From contig CM074758.1 of assembly GCA_037355855.1 (NCBI GenBank), positions 2,453,001 through 2,517,000 of the forward strand: a DNA stretch of 64,000 nt, read 5' to 3'. Both the position numbers and the translations under genes were made by a program. The notes below the pieces were generated by a model. It had not been told where the DNA came from. It saw nothing but the letters and a program-made list of their open reading frames with translations, and did no database searches. How positions within the stretch are numbered: position 1 is the first letter of the stretch; each line of letters begins with the position of its first letter. Origin of the DNA: Pseudo-nitzschia pungens (lineage: Eukaryota; Bacillariophyta; Bacillariophyceae; Bacillariales; Bacillariaceae). Below are positions 41,586-52,397 of this stretch, in pieces.

Positions 41586-44500
41586 TCAATCCTCGTCCTC
41601 CTCCTCTTCCTCGTCGCATCGTTTCGTCCCGTAGGTTTTGTCCCATTCCACGTACTGCGTCAAATCTTCCGGTGCCACGCTCGGCCTCATTCCCCTCAGC
41701 GACTTCTTGAAGTGCTTGTAGGATATGGGAGGGACGTCGTCGACGCTGATCTCCATTGCCCTCGAGCCGAGCTGCCGAATCGGTCCCATGGCGGCGTCGG
41801 TGCAGAGGGACTTGAGGTCGGCACCGCTGAATCCCTCGGTATCCCTCGCCAGCACCCCGACGTCCCGGTCGTTCAGGACGTGGTTGTTGGTCTCGAGCAG
41901 AACCTCCAGGAGGACCCTCCGATCGGCTTCGGTGGGCAGCGGAATGTAGAGCCGTTTCGTGAAGCGACGCCGGGCCGCCTCGTCCAGTTCTTGCGGGCGA
42001 TTCGTCGCCCCGATGATCAGCACCCGTCCCTGCCCGGTCGTTCCGGTTCCGTCCAGCTGCACCAGGAACTCGGTCTTGATGCGTCGGCTGGCCTCGTTCT
42101 CGGTGGATTTCCGCTGGGTGAGGAGGGAGTCGATCTCGTCGATGAAGATGACGGCCGGCTGGTGGAAGGCGGCGACCGCGAACAGCGTTTTGACGAGTTT
42201 TTCTCCCTCGCCGATCCACTTGCTGGTCAGCGACGAACTGGAAATCGAGAAGAAGGTGGCGCCGGATTCGTGGGCAATGGCCTTTCCGATCAATGTTTTC
42301 CCGGTCCTGTATTCGGGGGAGGGGGTGGTACACGCACGCACGCACGCACGCACGCACAGCGTGGGTAAGAAACGAGAGAAAGGGAGAGTGAACGGTGCGG
42401 TGTGAGACTCGGGTTATCGCGGCCGGGCGACATCCGAATGGACGGAAGAGCAAGACCCACAAACACAAACACAAACACAAACACAAACACAAACACGGAC
42501 CGCACCGTGTTTTGCGTTCGCTTTGACGATTGTGGCACGATGCGCACGCTTGTACTCACCCCGGCGGGCCGTAGAGCAACAATCCGTTGGGAGCCCTCCG
42601 CAGTCCGGTAAAGAGATCGGGTCGCTTCATGGGCCAGCAGACCACTTCCATGACCGTGGCCTTGGCATCGGCCAGCCCCGCAATGTCTCGAAAGGTGACG
42701 GTATCCCCGGATTCCATGATTTCGTGCTGGATTTTTTTCACCAGTTCCTTCTCGAGGTGTTGGAGGGCTTCGGGCAACTCCTCCTCGTCGTCGTTGTTAT
42801 TGTTGTTGTTATTGCGCTTGTCGGTTTGCCCGACGCCGCCGCCACCGGGACGATGGCGACTGCTGCTGCTGCTGCTGCTGTTTCTGTTTCTGTTGGAAGA
42901 ATAATGGTTGTTGGTAGTGGAAGTGCTTGGTTTTGGAGCCACATGTCGATGCGAGGTGTTTCCCAGTCCCCGCTTGGTGGGCGGCTGGAATTTTCGTTTC
43001 AGCGACTGCGGTATGTTTGGACCTCCCCCTGGATTGTGCTCGTGATTTTGATCGTGATTGTGCTCGCAATCGATTGGATTGGCGGAAAAGTCGTTGCCAA
43101 ACGGATTGTGGTGGCCGTGTGGTTGCGACGCCGGTCGATGCGCAGTACCCCAGGGATTGGAACTCGCGTCCACATTCGAATTCGCATTCGCATTCGCAAT
43201 TCGCATTCGCATTCGCATTCGCATTCGCAATTCGCATTCGCAATTCGCATTCGCATTCGCATTCGCATTCGCATTTTGACGCTGGTGGTTGGAACGAGAA
43301 CGAAAGGGATCCCGATGGGGGTGGTTTTGTTCGGCCTCGGCAACTTCCCTTGCGGTTTGAAAGGGATTGGTCTGGTTTCTGTGGTTCATCCAGGCATCGT
43401 GATTGTTGCTGCTGCTGTTGCTGCTGTTGTTTCTGTTGTTGTTGTTGGAGCTGTGGGAGTGGTACTGTGAACCGCCGTTGTACGATTGGCTGTTGTTTTG
43501 GTTGTGGGAATTGTTATACGGATTGCGGGTGTTGTTGGGTGCCGGTGTTTGCGAACCATAACTAGTGGAAGGCCGTCGGTAGGGATTGCGATTGGGATCG
43601 ATCCGGTGACTGCTGCTGCTGTTATCGTTGTGGTTGTGGTTGTGGTTGTGGTTGTTGTCATTGTTGTTGTCATTGGTTTGGGTGGCACGATTGGATCCCT
43701 GTGATGCCGGGGTGTATTCGAACGGGTTGGTGGCGGTCTTTGCCGTTCCTGCATTGTAGCTCGGTGATGGATCGGGACGATTCGTTGGACGGTGGGCATT
43801 GGCGGATGCACCTGTGGAATCTGGCACAGCAACACCGTGGGTGAGGTCAACGACGGCATCACGGTGTAAAAGATTCCTGGATGCTTTTTTGGACGACGAT
43901 AACGATAACGATAACGACGACGTAGAGTGCGGTCTCTTTGAGGACTGCTGGCTGCTGCGGTATGGATTTGTGACGTTGTTGCCAGTGGTAAAGGAAGTGG
44001 AAGCATTGGAATGATTGCTATTGGCCGACAATGGCTGTCCCCGTGGATGTTGTGGATCCTCATTTTGCTTGTTGTCGTTGTTGCTGTTGTTGTTGTTATT
44101 GGCGCTGATCTTGGTGTTGATCTTGCTGTTGATGCCGTGGGTTTGTTCTAAAGGGAGCGTGCTTCGATGGATGGGTTCCGACGCAGCGGCCACCAGATCC
44201 AAAACTTGTGCCGAAGAATCTTCATGATCTGGAGAACGTCGTTTCTTTCGTTTTCGTCGCGACGAAATAGCGTTGTTGTTGTTGTTGTTGTTGTTCTCGT
44301 TATCGTTGTCGTTGTTGTTCTTATTGATCTTTCCATTCGTGACATCCCTGTCGTTCGTGGGAACGTCGCCATCGTTGCCGTTGTCGTTGTCGTTGACGTT
44401 GTCGGCATCATCATCACTGTCACTGTCACTGTCGCTGTCACTTTCACTCTGATCGCAGTACGGATCGTTGTTGTAGCTCCGACTGCACTCGGGATAGTCG

Positions 44501-44597
44501 TCGAAAAAGGCGTCGACTTGCAATCGGGTGCTGTCGTCCTCGTCGTCGGCATTGTTGCCCGGAGTGAGCATTGCCGGGGAACGACTCTGGAGTCTCG

Positions 44598-44633
<36 letters not shown>

Positions 44634-45384
44634 GCGTTGTATGGATTGGTATTGGTATTCGGCACGAGCACAAGAGATTTGCCACCACGGATCCGTGGTG
44701 ATTCGCGTCGTCGTCGATTTCTCGTTGTGTCCGTCGAACGAGCTCCTCGATGCTGTGGCTGTTGCTGTGGCTGTTGCTGCTGTGGCCGTGGCCGTGACCG
44801 TGGACCGTGGTTGCGTTTCGCTCCGTCCGGATCGCCTCGGTCGTTTTCGTTGGCTCGGCCGTCTCTCCGATACGCCTCGTGCGCGCATTGCAGATTGGCC
44901 AATCGTGCCGCGTGCAAGATCGTCGCGGTGGCCGTCCGGCACGGATGGCGCCGAAGAAGTCCTCGTTGCGAATTGCGGTTGCGAATTGGATTGCGAATTG
45001 CGATTGCGATTGCGATGGATTCCCGCGGTTGGACCCGTCGTTGTCGCGGGCTTCCCGATCCCGCAACCGCCGGAGCAAAAAGATCCATTCTTCGTTCCCG
45101 GCCGCGAACCGATCGAAGGGAACGTCGTTGTTGCGGTGGCGCTGCTGGTGGCGCTGCTGCTGATGATGGTGGCGCTGCTGCTGATGGTGGCGATGGCGAT
45201 GGCCATCGTGGACACCGGAGTCGACTCTGGGATCCGCCGTCTTCGATGCCGTTGTGGGCGTTGGCGTTGGCGTTGGCGTTGGCATGGGGTTGGACGTGGG
45301 TGTGGCCTTGGGCATTGGTCCCGTCCTCGCTGACGGTTGGTCGGTCGGTCGGTCGGTCGGTCGGTTCCTCTGCGAAAGCTGCAA
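41586..45384 (-). CDS. FIGNL1: FIGNL1-like AAA ATPase with huge low-complexity N-terminus
   Basis: Exons 45384-42560 and 42306-41586 give 1,181 residues; the 253-bp intron interrupts Walker A (GLLLYGPPG / TGKTLIGKAIAHE). The AAA core shows Walker B VIFIDEIDSLL, the second region LIIGATNRPQELDEA, and the Vps4-like C-terminus DVPPISYKHFKKSLRGMRPS then VEWDKTYG, which fits fidgetin-like 1 better than katanin or spastin. FIGNL1 restrains RAD51/DMC1 filaments in recombination and some fidgetins sever microtubules. Residues 1-810 are dominated by Asn, His, Ser and Asp runs encoded by GTT/ATT-type triplet and hexamer tracts, yet the frame is fully open for 2.8 kb, so the tract is translated. The N-terminal region may act as a disordered scaffold; that is inference. 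Confidence 0.85.
42331..42497. repeat. CGCA and ACAAAC simple repeats in the FIGNL1 intron
   Basis: About seven CGCA units near 42332-42358 and six ACAAAC units near 42460-42496, both inside the intron that splits Walker A. Confidence 0.85.
43172..43276 (-). repeat. Coding hexanucleotide tract (GCATTC) read in three frames
   Basis: Runs of GCATTC on the plus strand are broken by three 7-nt units (GCAATTC). In the FIGNL1 frame this yields ANANAN, then CECE, then LRMRMRMR, then IANANAN: the same repeat in all three frames, with the third extra base restoring the original frame. Confidence 0.9.
44270..44640 (-). repeat. Triplet-repeat tracts in the FIGNL1 exon
   Basis: GTT runs near 44275-44320 encode poly-Asn, CTGTCA-type runs near 44418-44450 encode Ser-Asp, and CTG runs near 44601-44632 encode poly-Ala. 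All keep the frame open. Confidence 0.85.
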
Positions 45385-46215
45385 CGGCGACTCGTATCGA
45401 GCAACAAAGGGATGATTGATCGATCTTCGTCAATCAGCGAGCCTACAAGTACGGTACGGTAACCTTACTTTTACTTGAGAACTCGGATGCAATGCTTTCC
45501 GTGGAGAGCGAGAAGCGAGAAGCGAGAAGCGAGACGAAACGAAGAAATGAATCATCGAATCAATCCTGAGAGTGAATCGAATCATCGCAACAACGCAATT
45601 CATTCACCGTAACTTACGTTACAAGCAGGAGTAAGGTTTACGTACGGTACCGGAATTGTACGGTAGCCTGTGGTAAGTTACACTATCGAAAGTCGGGGGG
45701 AAATTTTGGGAAATGGGGCAGATGGAGGAGTGACGGCGTGTCTTTCTGATCGGCGCATTGTTTCTTTCCGAAAATGAAAAATGGCGCGCCATCGTTCTTA
45801 CGTAACCTTACGGTAACCTTACCGGTACGGTAGTGCGTTATCTTACGTTTCGAATTGTACCGTACGGCATCGAACGATCTTGCGCGACCCATTGTATTTT
45901 GAGTACAAGTAAGGTTATGAGTTATTGTCGATTTCAAATTGCGCATTCCCAATCAACGGCGCTTGATGTTGCTGTACGGTAAGTACGAGGTAAGGTAATT
46001 ACCGTACGGAACTCGTACCAGTAAATTACAAGAACACAAGGCAAATGCCGACAACATGATGATCACAGTAATTACCAGGTAAGGTTACCTTACAAGTACA
46101 TGCGCAATCCTACCGGTAGTTCGATATGAACAAGTAACATTAGTTCAGAGCAGTTGCTAGACGTATTTTTTTTTAAAAAAAAGCAAAGCAACCATTCGCA
46201 CACAGCAGCGCCATC
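45385..46215. promoter_or_regulatory. Divergent promoter region, FIGNL1 and PPTase genes
   Basis: Densest GTAACCTTAC cluster in the window, plus a short GAGAAGC triple repeat near 45508-45532. Confidence 0.5.
45459..46088. repeat. Cluster of the GTAACCTTAC spacer word
   Basis: Exact copies at 45459, 45802, 45813 and (inverse) 46079 within 630 bp between FIGNL1 and the PPTase gene. Other exact copies lie at 20363, 25621, 36634, 36841, 50765, 50789, 54317, 61645 and 61870, always between genes. Confidence 0.75.
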
Positions 46216-48012
46216 ATGGGCACCGGGTGCAGCGGAACTTCCGGGACCCGCGACTCCCCACGATCGCCGTCGCCACCTTCCAAAAACCGTCTCGACGGGA
46301 CTCGTTCTTCTGTTTCGTCTTCTTCGTCTTCTTCGTCTCCTTCTTCCGTTTCGTCTTCGTCCGCGGCGGCGGCGGCGGTCCGTTCCGCCGACAACCTACC
46401 GTTCGTTCGCGTTCGCGTCCGTCTCTCCCTGCTGGATGCGTCGGGGCAAGCCCGCGACGATCCGAGGGGCCTCCGGCTGCGCCGATGCCTCCGAAACGAG
46501 CGCTGCTGGAACGACGCGTGTTCCGCGAACGCCTTTTTGGCGCGGGCCGTTCCGATTCCGACGGAACGGGAATCGACATATGCATATGCATATGCATCGT
46601 CACCGACGCCCAACGGCGGCCGGGAACCGACGCCGGCCTGACATCCGGAGAGAGGTGTCGCGCTTTCTGAGGGTCCGCGACCAATACCTGGCCCGCGCAT
46701 CGATGCTCTTCAAGAGCCGCGCCTTTCACGAGGTCTACGACGAGCGGACGTTGCGGGCGCTCGGTCCGGGGGAATCCTTTGTCGGGAGATAGCAGCGACA
46801 GCGACGACAACCGCAACGACAATGACAACGATGAAGGCAGCGTTGGGGAGGGAACGGGGGGCACGATCCGGCGACGACGAAGGACGACGACGACCACGAC
46901 CAATCGTCGAGTTGCCCCGCACCGCGCACAGGAAACCCTACGTTCCGTTGCCCGCTCGCTGGAGGAGTCTGCTGGGGCACGTAGGACGAACGAGGGGACG
47001 GGAACGACAATGAAAATCAAAATCAAAACCAAAACGAGACGGAACAACGCGGTGGCGCTGGCGCTGGCGGGGGACGTACCATCGAACGACGAGGATCCGG
47101 GAAGAGGACGTGTTTTCGTTCAGCATATCGCACCAGTTTCCCTTTGTCGGCATGGCGGACGTATCGGTAGGAGAGGCAAAAGCAGAAGAAACAATAACAA
47201 CAACAACAACAACAACAACAACAGCAGCAGCAGCAGCAACCGAGACGCCACCGCGCGTGTTCCGGGACCGCCTGCCACCCCTCGCAGCGGTGGGTCTGGA
47301 CATTGTCGTCTTTGAGAAACTCAACGCGCGGCTGTATTCGTCGCACGACGAATTCCTCGATGTCTTTCGGGATCAATTCACGGCGAACGAATGGGAGCAT
47401 CGCATACGGGCGGTGGCGGCATCGGCGACGTCGGCATCGGCGACCGCGGAAACCCCCGCGGCCTCCTCCTCTTCCATCGTCCCGCCGAGCGTGACCGAGT
47501 TTTACCTGCGCTGGGCCATGAAGGAGGCCTACACCAAGGCCCTGGGCGTCGGAATGGGACTCTCGTTCGGCAGCTTTGAAATCCTTCTCGAGGGAATCGA
47601 TCGCGACGACCGAAACGGGACGGCTTTTTCCGGCAGCGAACCGCTCTCGCTCTGGGAACTCGTGGTGCGACGAACCGCCGGCATCGGCATCGCCGCCGCG
47701 GTGGCCCCCGGGGAGTCGTCGGGTGCGAGTGCGTCCGCGACTTCGCCCGCGACCGCCCGCTTCGACGCCACCGTCCGGTTCGCAAGGGCCCGCGAGAGAC
47801 GCGACGAGCGCGCTCGGTTCTTCTTTGCGCCGCTGCGATCGTCGTCGTCGTCGGAACCGATCGCGGAGGGATGCGCGTGCGTCTGCGTCGCGTCCGTTTC
47901 GGGAGCCCGCGGTCGGGATTACGGCGACGACGGCTCGGAACCGCGACGGCTCGAGGTTTCCTGGACGGACCTCGAGGCGCTGACTCGCTTCCACGACGGC
48001 GACTCGGAATGA
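46216..48012 (+). CDS. Sfp/AASDHPPT-type 4'-phosphopantetheinyl transferase, frame interrupted
   Basis: The C-terminal 300 codons (47110-48012) are open and carry the PPTase core: FSFSISHQFPFVG, AAVGLDIVVFEKL (Mg-binding Asp), FTANEWEHRI, and YLRWAMKEAYTKALGVGMGL (Mg-binding Glu and CoA-contact Lys). Upstream, family blocks appear in successive frames: DNLPFVRVRVRLSLLD, EVSRFLRVRDQYLARASMLF, IVELPRTAHRKPYVPLP and REEDVFSFSI. Every move is +1, about six between 46630 and 47105. PPTases attach phosphopantetheine to acyl or peptidyl carrier proteins, so this one would serve fatty-acid, polyketide or lysine pathways. Poly-Thr/Ala, Ser and Ala runs expand it. The overall start at 46216 is tentative. 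GC is visibly higher than in neighbours. Confidence 0.75.
47188..47240 (+). repeat. AAC/AGC triplet run in the PPTase gene
   Basis: Consecutive ACA then GCA-type codons encode a poly-Thr/poly-Ala insertion between the SISHQ and GLDI motifs. Confidence 0.85.
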
Positions 48013-48226
48013 ATGACGCGCGGCGAAGCCTCGCTCTCGCTCCGGTGGTCTCGCGCCACCGTTTGCAAGCCAACTGCCGCTATTGGAATTGCGGGTCTGG
48101 ACATGTTCCTTTACGCGGTATTTCATTCTTGTTTTTGCGGAATTGGTTCTCGCACTACGATTCTTTGTAATCTGTAATACTATATTATTATATTATATAT
48201 AATATTATTGTATATTGAAGTGTGTC

Positions 48227-50086
48227 TTAGTTGAACAAGATTGTTCGGTGGTACCAGCTGTTGTTCATGAGACCGCGCACGTTCCACTGATCCGCCGCGC
48301 TCTCCGGCTGGCTATTGAAGGCCATGTCGACTCCCTTGCAGTAGATGTGAACGGAGCCGTCGACCTGCACCTTTGCCGGAACGTTGGCCTCCCAGAAGGT
48401 CCACGCCCATCCCCGGCCGTACCGCTGGTCCTTTCCCTCCTTGAGATCGGCCGCGATCCAGTCGTGCCTGGCGACGTCGCCGGTGACGTCCACCCGAACA
48501 ATGTTTCTACCGCCGCCCGCAAACGCCCACCCGGACACCTTCACGGTCACCACGTCTCCCGGTTGCGGAGAGGACCCGAGTCCCATCGGTTCCACCGTCG
48601 TGATCCCCGAGGAGACGCTCAGTTCGTTGCAGGCCGGCATCGCGCCCACGTCCACCTCGTTCGCGTCGTGGACGTTGGGGGGGAGGACCTTGTAGTTCAA
48701 TCCTCTCTGCCACGGCCCCTCGGCTTCCTCCTTGGATATCGAGATCTTGTTGAGCCACTTGAGACTCCGGACTCCGGCGTACCCCGGAACGATGAGTCGG
48801 ATGGGAAAACCGTGGTCACGAGGAAGCTCCTCGTCGTTCATTTCGTAACAGACCATGACGTCCCCGTAGGGATTGGTAGCCTTCTCGATCCCGATGGAGA
48901 CCTTCATTCCATCGATGGCCCCGAATCGAACGTGTTCGATTCCGCCCTGCTCGCGGGCTTCTATGGGGTCACCCATCCCCGCGTTTTTCATCAATTCACT
49001 CAATCGGACTCCTCCCCACTTGGCGGTCGAGATCGCGCCCTGCCCCCAGGTAGTTCCACTGGTTTTCTCGAACACGTTGTATTCACTCCGACGGTTCCCG
49101 CTGCATTGCATCGTCATGACGATTTCCTCCTTGGGCATGGATTTTAGATCGTCCAGGGAGAGATAGATGACTCCCTTGCCGTGTTCCGAAAGGTCGATGA
49201 CCAGCCGGTAGTTTTCGATCTGTTTCTCGGACAGGTACGGAACGGGATGGTGGTGTCGCATGTAAAACAGGTAGGAGGGTGTCAGGTAGGATCTCGTCAG
49301 CAACCGTTCCGGTACCTCGGCGTTCATGGGTTGTGCGGAATGAACCTTCATGCTGTCTCCGGCACCGTCTTTGTGCGTGACGAGTCCCTTGCGTTCCGGT
49401 TCGAATTCGTAGGGATCGACCTGTTTCTCCATGATTTCTTCCATCTTGGCGTCGACCGCGTCCTGGTCCGATTCCCGGAGAATACCGATCGCCAGGGGTT
49501 CCAACAGTCGCATCGGCAGGTCCGATGCGAAATGCTGCCGGTAGATGTGCCAGTGGGGTTCGATGGGACCACCGGCCGCCAACAAGAGTCGGTCCCCTCC
49601 GGGGTGGTTTGACACAAACGACGTCACGTCGTAGACGGTTCCGGCGTACGTCATCCAGACGGGCTTCCCGTCTTTGCCGTTGTTTTCCGCAACCTCGTCC
49701 GCGGTGTATTCCGGGCCCGAGGGATCGTCGACGTCGTTGTCGTCGTCATTCTGGTCCTTGTTGATGGAAGCGGCTTCGCAGCCAGTCGCGTGATCGCCAT
49801 TGTTGGTGATGAGGGAAGTTGCTCCGACCAACAAGAGAGCGGCCGCGGCGAGAACGCTATGAGTTGGGCTTCCGTCGGATTGGGCCTCGGTAGTAGCAAT
49901 GGCAGACAAAAATACCGACGATGAGTGGAAATTCCGACGGTGACGCCAATTCGTGCCGTTTGCGCTTTCGACGAGTGACCAATCAAACCGTCGTCGTCGT
50001 GTTTGACGAAGCATCTGCCGCGTCGACCGACGGCTCATGGTGCGGAGGACGACGACGGGATTCAACCGATTGAGTGTCGTCATCAT
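48227..50086 (-). CDS. SUOX: Sulfite oxidase (cytochrome b5 plus molybdopterin domains)
   Basis: Single exon. The frame opens at 50302, but the ATG at 50086 (MMTTLNRLNPVVVLRTMSRR, then Arg/Ser-rich) begins a mitochondrial presequence and is preferred; that gives about 619 residues. A hydrophobic anchor-like stretch (VLAAAALLLVGATSLI) is followed by a cytochrome b5 domain (YTADEVAENNG, VSNHPGGDRLLLAAGG, PHWHIYRQH), then the sulfite-oxidase Moco domain with the molybdenum-ligand Cys in MTMQCSGNRRSEYN, WGGVRLSELMKNAG, VMVCYEMNDEELPRDHG, GYAGVRSLKWL, and the C-terminal dimerisation domain ending WYHRTILFN. It oxidises sulfite to sulfate in the intermembrane space, passing electrons to cytochrome c. 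Length and domain order match animal SUOX rather than the b5-less plant enzyme. Confidence 0.93.
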   Translation of the reverse strand: MMTTLNRLNPVVVLRTMSRRSTRQMLRQTRRRRFDWSLVESANGTNWRHRRNFHSSSVFLSAIATTEAQSDGSPTHSVLAAAALLLVGATSLITNNGDHATGCEAASINKDQNDDDNDVDDPSGPEYTADEVAENNGKDGKPVWMTYAGTVYDVTSFVSNHPGGDRLLLAAGGPIEPHWHIYRQHFASDLPMRLLEPLAIGILRESDQDAVDAKMEEIMEKQVDPYEFEPERKGLVTHKDGAGDSMKVHSAQPMNAEVPERLLTRSYLTPSYLFYMRHHHPVPYLSEKQIENYRLVIDLSEHGKGVIYLSLDDLKSMPKEEIVMTMQCSGNRRSEYNVFEKTSGTTWGQGAISTAKWGGVRLSELMKNAGMGDPIEAREQGGIEHVRFGAIDGMKVSIGIEKATNPYGDVMVCYEMNDEELPRDHGFPIRLIVPGYAGVRSLKWLNKISISKEEAEGPWQRGLNYKVLPPNVHDANEVDVGAMPACNELSVSSGITTVEPMGLGSSPQPGDVVTVKVSGWAFAGGGRNIVRVDVTGDVARHDWIAADLKEGKDQRYGRGWAWTFWEANVPAKVQVDGSVHIYCKGVDMAFNSQPESAADQWNVRGLMNNSWYHRTILFN

Positions 50087-51315
50087 TGATGTTGCTGATG
50101 CTGATGCTGTTGCTGTTCTACGGTAGTTCCTTCGCGTGTGATCTATGACTTTTTGGCTGCGTGTGACAAAGTGTCTTTGTGACGGTCGCTTGGACACATG
50201 AAACTTGCGTCGAAAAAAATAATTTTGAAAATGCGATGAACGACCGACCATCTGTGAATTTTTTTTTAGTTTCTCCAGGATGGCTTCCAAATCGTGATAC
50301 ATTGAGAATCCAAGAAGAACAGAGAATTGAAGAAGACCTTCGCTTCGTTGATGCAGCGGAATTTATCACTGGTAAGGTTTGGAAATGCAAGGATTTTTTT
50401 GATTGATTGATTGAGAGAGGAAGGTACATCGTATCTTTTTTAAGGTTAACTTTGAGTCATGGATCCTGGCGATATGGTCTCGGTAAATCTTATCGAAAAT
50501 CCAAATCTTCCTTCTATTGGCCCTTGCGTGACTGATCTTACGTAGATTGATTCATTCATTCAGTTTAAAAATTGAGATGAAAAAATTCAATCGAGTATTC
50601 GGATTCATTCGATTCGAATTGCATCGTACCGCATCGTGAGCAAGTGAGTGAGTCAGACAAGTCACTGTTGGAGTCAGTCAGTCCCAGTCAGACACCCCCC
50701 AAGGCGTTGAGCGATCAGCGTGCATGCAAGTCACGAATTTCAAACGCATCGCACGTACGAGTTCGTAAGGTTACACCGTACCGTAGTTGTAACCTTACCT
50801 CACTCATTGGGAAACGATCATTGTGTCATTCATTCCGTGTTCGTTCTCTTGCCATCTAGACTGCACGTGACAATTCGATAACAGATATCGATACCCGGTG
50901 GCCGATACAAACATAACCTACTTGTCACGTCGATAGACTCGTCAATTACGGGACGATCAATATAATATTATAGTCTTTGGCTTGATTGATGTCGGAACGA
51001 GAACATACCGGCAACCAAACGAAACCGAAGGAAACCAAATGTGAATCGGAAGGATTTGATTGATTGAATGAAAGAAAAAAGAACAGTTTGGTCGCATTCG
51101 AAATCGACCCATTCCACGTCCTCGGCAATCCACCAAAATTCGATTGTTCAAACAACTTTCTGGCCCTTCGATTCGAGCAGATACGAACGCTTCCCGTGAT
51201 CACGATACCTTGATTTTCAAAGTCCGTCCGGAGGGGAAAACCTACGCTCGTGACCGACGTTGGGTTCGCGGAGGGATTGACTGCAAGCCGCGACTCGACA
51301 AGCGAAAGAAGCATC
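50087..51315. promoter_or_regulatory. Divergent promoter region, SUOX and small membrane protein genes
   Basis: Two opposed GTAACCTTAC words 24 bp apart (50765 and 50789). No gene supported. Confidence 0.5.
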
Positions 51316-51871
51316 ATGTTCCAGCAGTTTGGCAGGCTCACCGCCAACCAAAGGGTGTGGGGCGCGATTGGTGGCGTGATTGTGGCGGGAACTGCGTTCA
51401 AGGTGGGTACTTTACGGTTATCACTCATGATTCGAAAAACGCACCTGGCTTCGTCGACGATTCGATGAGTATTCGTGTGGGACGCATTCATTTCGGACGA
51501 GGATGTCTCGATCGTCGCGCTGTCTTGGACACTTCGCATCCTCACCGAAGCTCACTTTTTTTTACCGCCTCGTGCGATTCATCCGTTTCCTTCGCGGTGG
51601 ATTTTCCGCGCAGATCACGTATTTCCAGTATTGCCGGGATGCCATGCTCAAAGAGGGAGCCAAGTCGCACCTCGATGCCACCGAACACTACCGCGAAGCC
51701 CGGGAATTCGCCAAGTGGTCGGCCGAGGACCGAGCGAAAAAGCGTGCCGAATTGCCTCCCCTCACTCCCGAACAAAGGGAACAAATGAGGAATTACATTC
51801 GGATCATGCAAGAGTACCACGCCTACAACCCGGATTCGGATCTCGACCCTGTCACCGGCAAACCGCGATGA
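51316..51871 (+). CDS. Small membrane-anchored protein, unknown
   Basis: Exons 51316-51402 and 51614-51871 with a 211-bp intron give 114 residues. The first exon is MFQQFGRLTANQRVWGAIGG VIVAGTAFK split here for length: a short amphipathic start and one likely membrane helix. The second exon is soluble and charged: ITYFQYCRDAMLKEGAKSHL, HYREAREFAKWSAEDRAKKR, LPPLTPEQREQMRNYIRIMQ, ending DLDPVTGKPR. The size and N-terminal helix are like small accessory subunits of mitochondrial inner-membrane complexes, but I recognise no family. Divergent from the SUOX gene across a 1.2-kb spacer. Confidence 0.7.
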
Positions 51872-52397
51872 GTCGAGTGTACGAGTACTGGTACCATGGT
51901 TCGTTGCGTTGGAGGTGCATGGGGTTGGAAGCGAGGATCGCATCGCTCTCATGATTGAAAAAAAGTCGTATCTTGCTTCGTACTGTTCTACGCTTAGGAA
52001 CAAAGTCAAGGAATTCTGACTTCGTTCGCTCTCAATAGGATCGGACGAGTCTCAATGAGAATGGTGTGGAAATACGGGTTAAAGCATGTAATGCATTCAC
52101 GATTGAAGTTATTTTTGCAAAAGCATTGCGTTGCCCATTACTGTATCAATGGCAAAGATATGACATCGTACCAAAGGGTAGATGAAGCGCACAACGAAGC
52201 ATACCAATGGTAGTTTCTGCTTTGTAAATATAAGAAATAACAATGAATTTTGTTTGGCTTGGTACCAACCGAACCTGTTGTCATTGCCCCTGTGGCACTT
52301 TTCATCTGTATTCCCACCCTTGAAAATCAAAATGTCATTCCCCCGGTGGTGCTGTCATGCGTTTGAACCAGCGCAGTCTGATCCCAAAGCCATGATC
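51872..52397. other. Spacer between convergent small membrane protein and Ldh_2 genes
   Basis: 3' regions; no gene or repeat supported. Confidence 0.5.

Noticed and set aside
42331..42358. CRISPR-like or regulatory meaning for the CGCA array
   Set aside because: It is a plain tetranucleotide microsatellite inside an intron with no spacers.
44167..45333. Long plus-strand frame of 388 codons opposite FIGNL1
   Set aside because: Composition is only Val/Leu/Trp runs mirrored from Asn/His triplet repeats of the real gene; no domain.
48180..48215. TATATTATTATA-rich tract as an origin or promoter
   Set aside because: It lies between two 3' ends (PPTase and SUOX) and is simply AT-rich; no further support.
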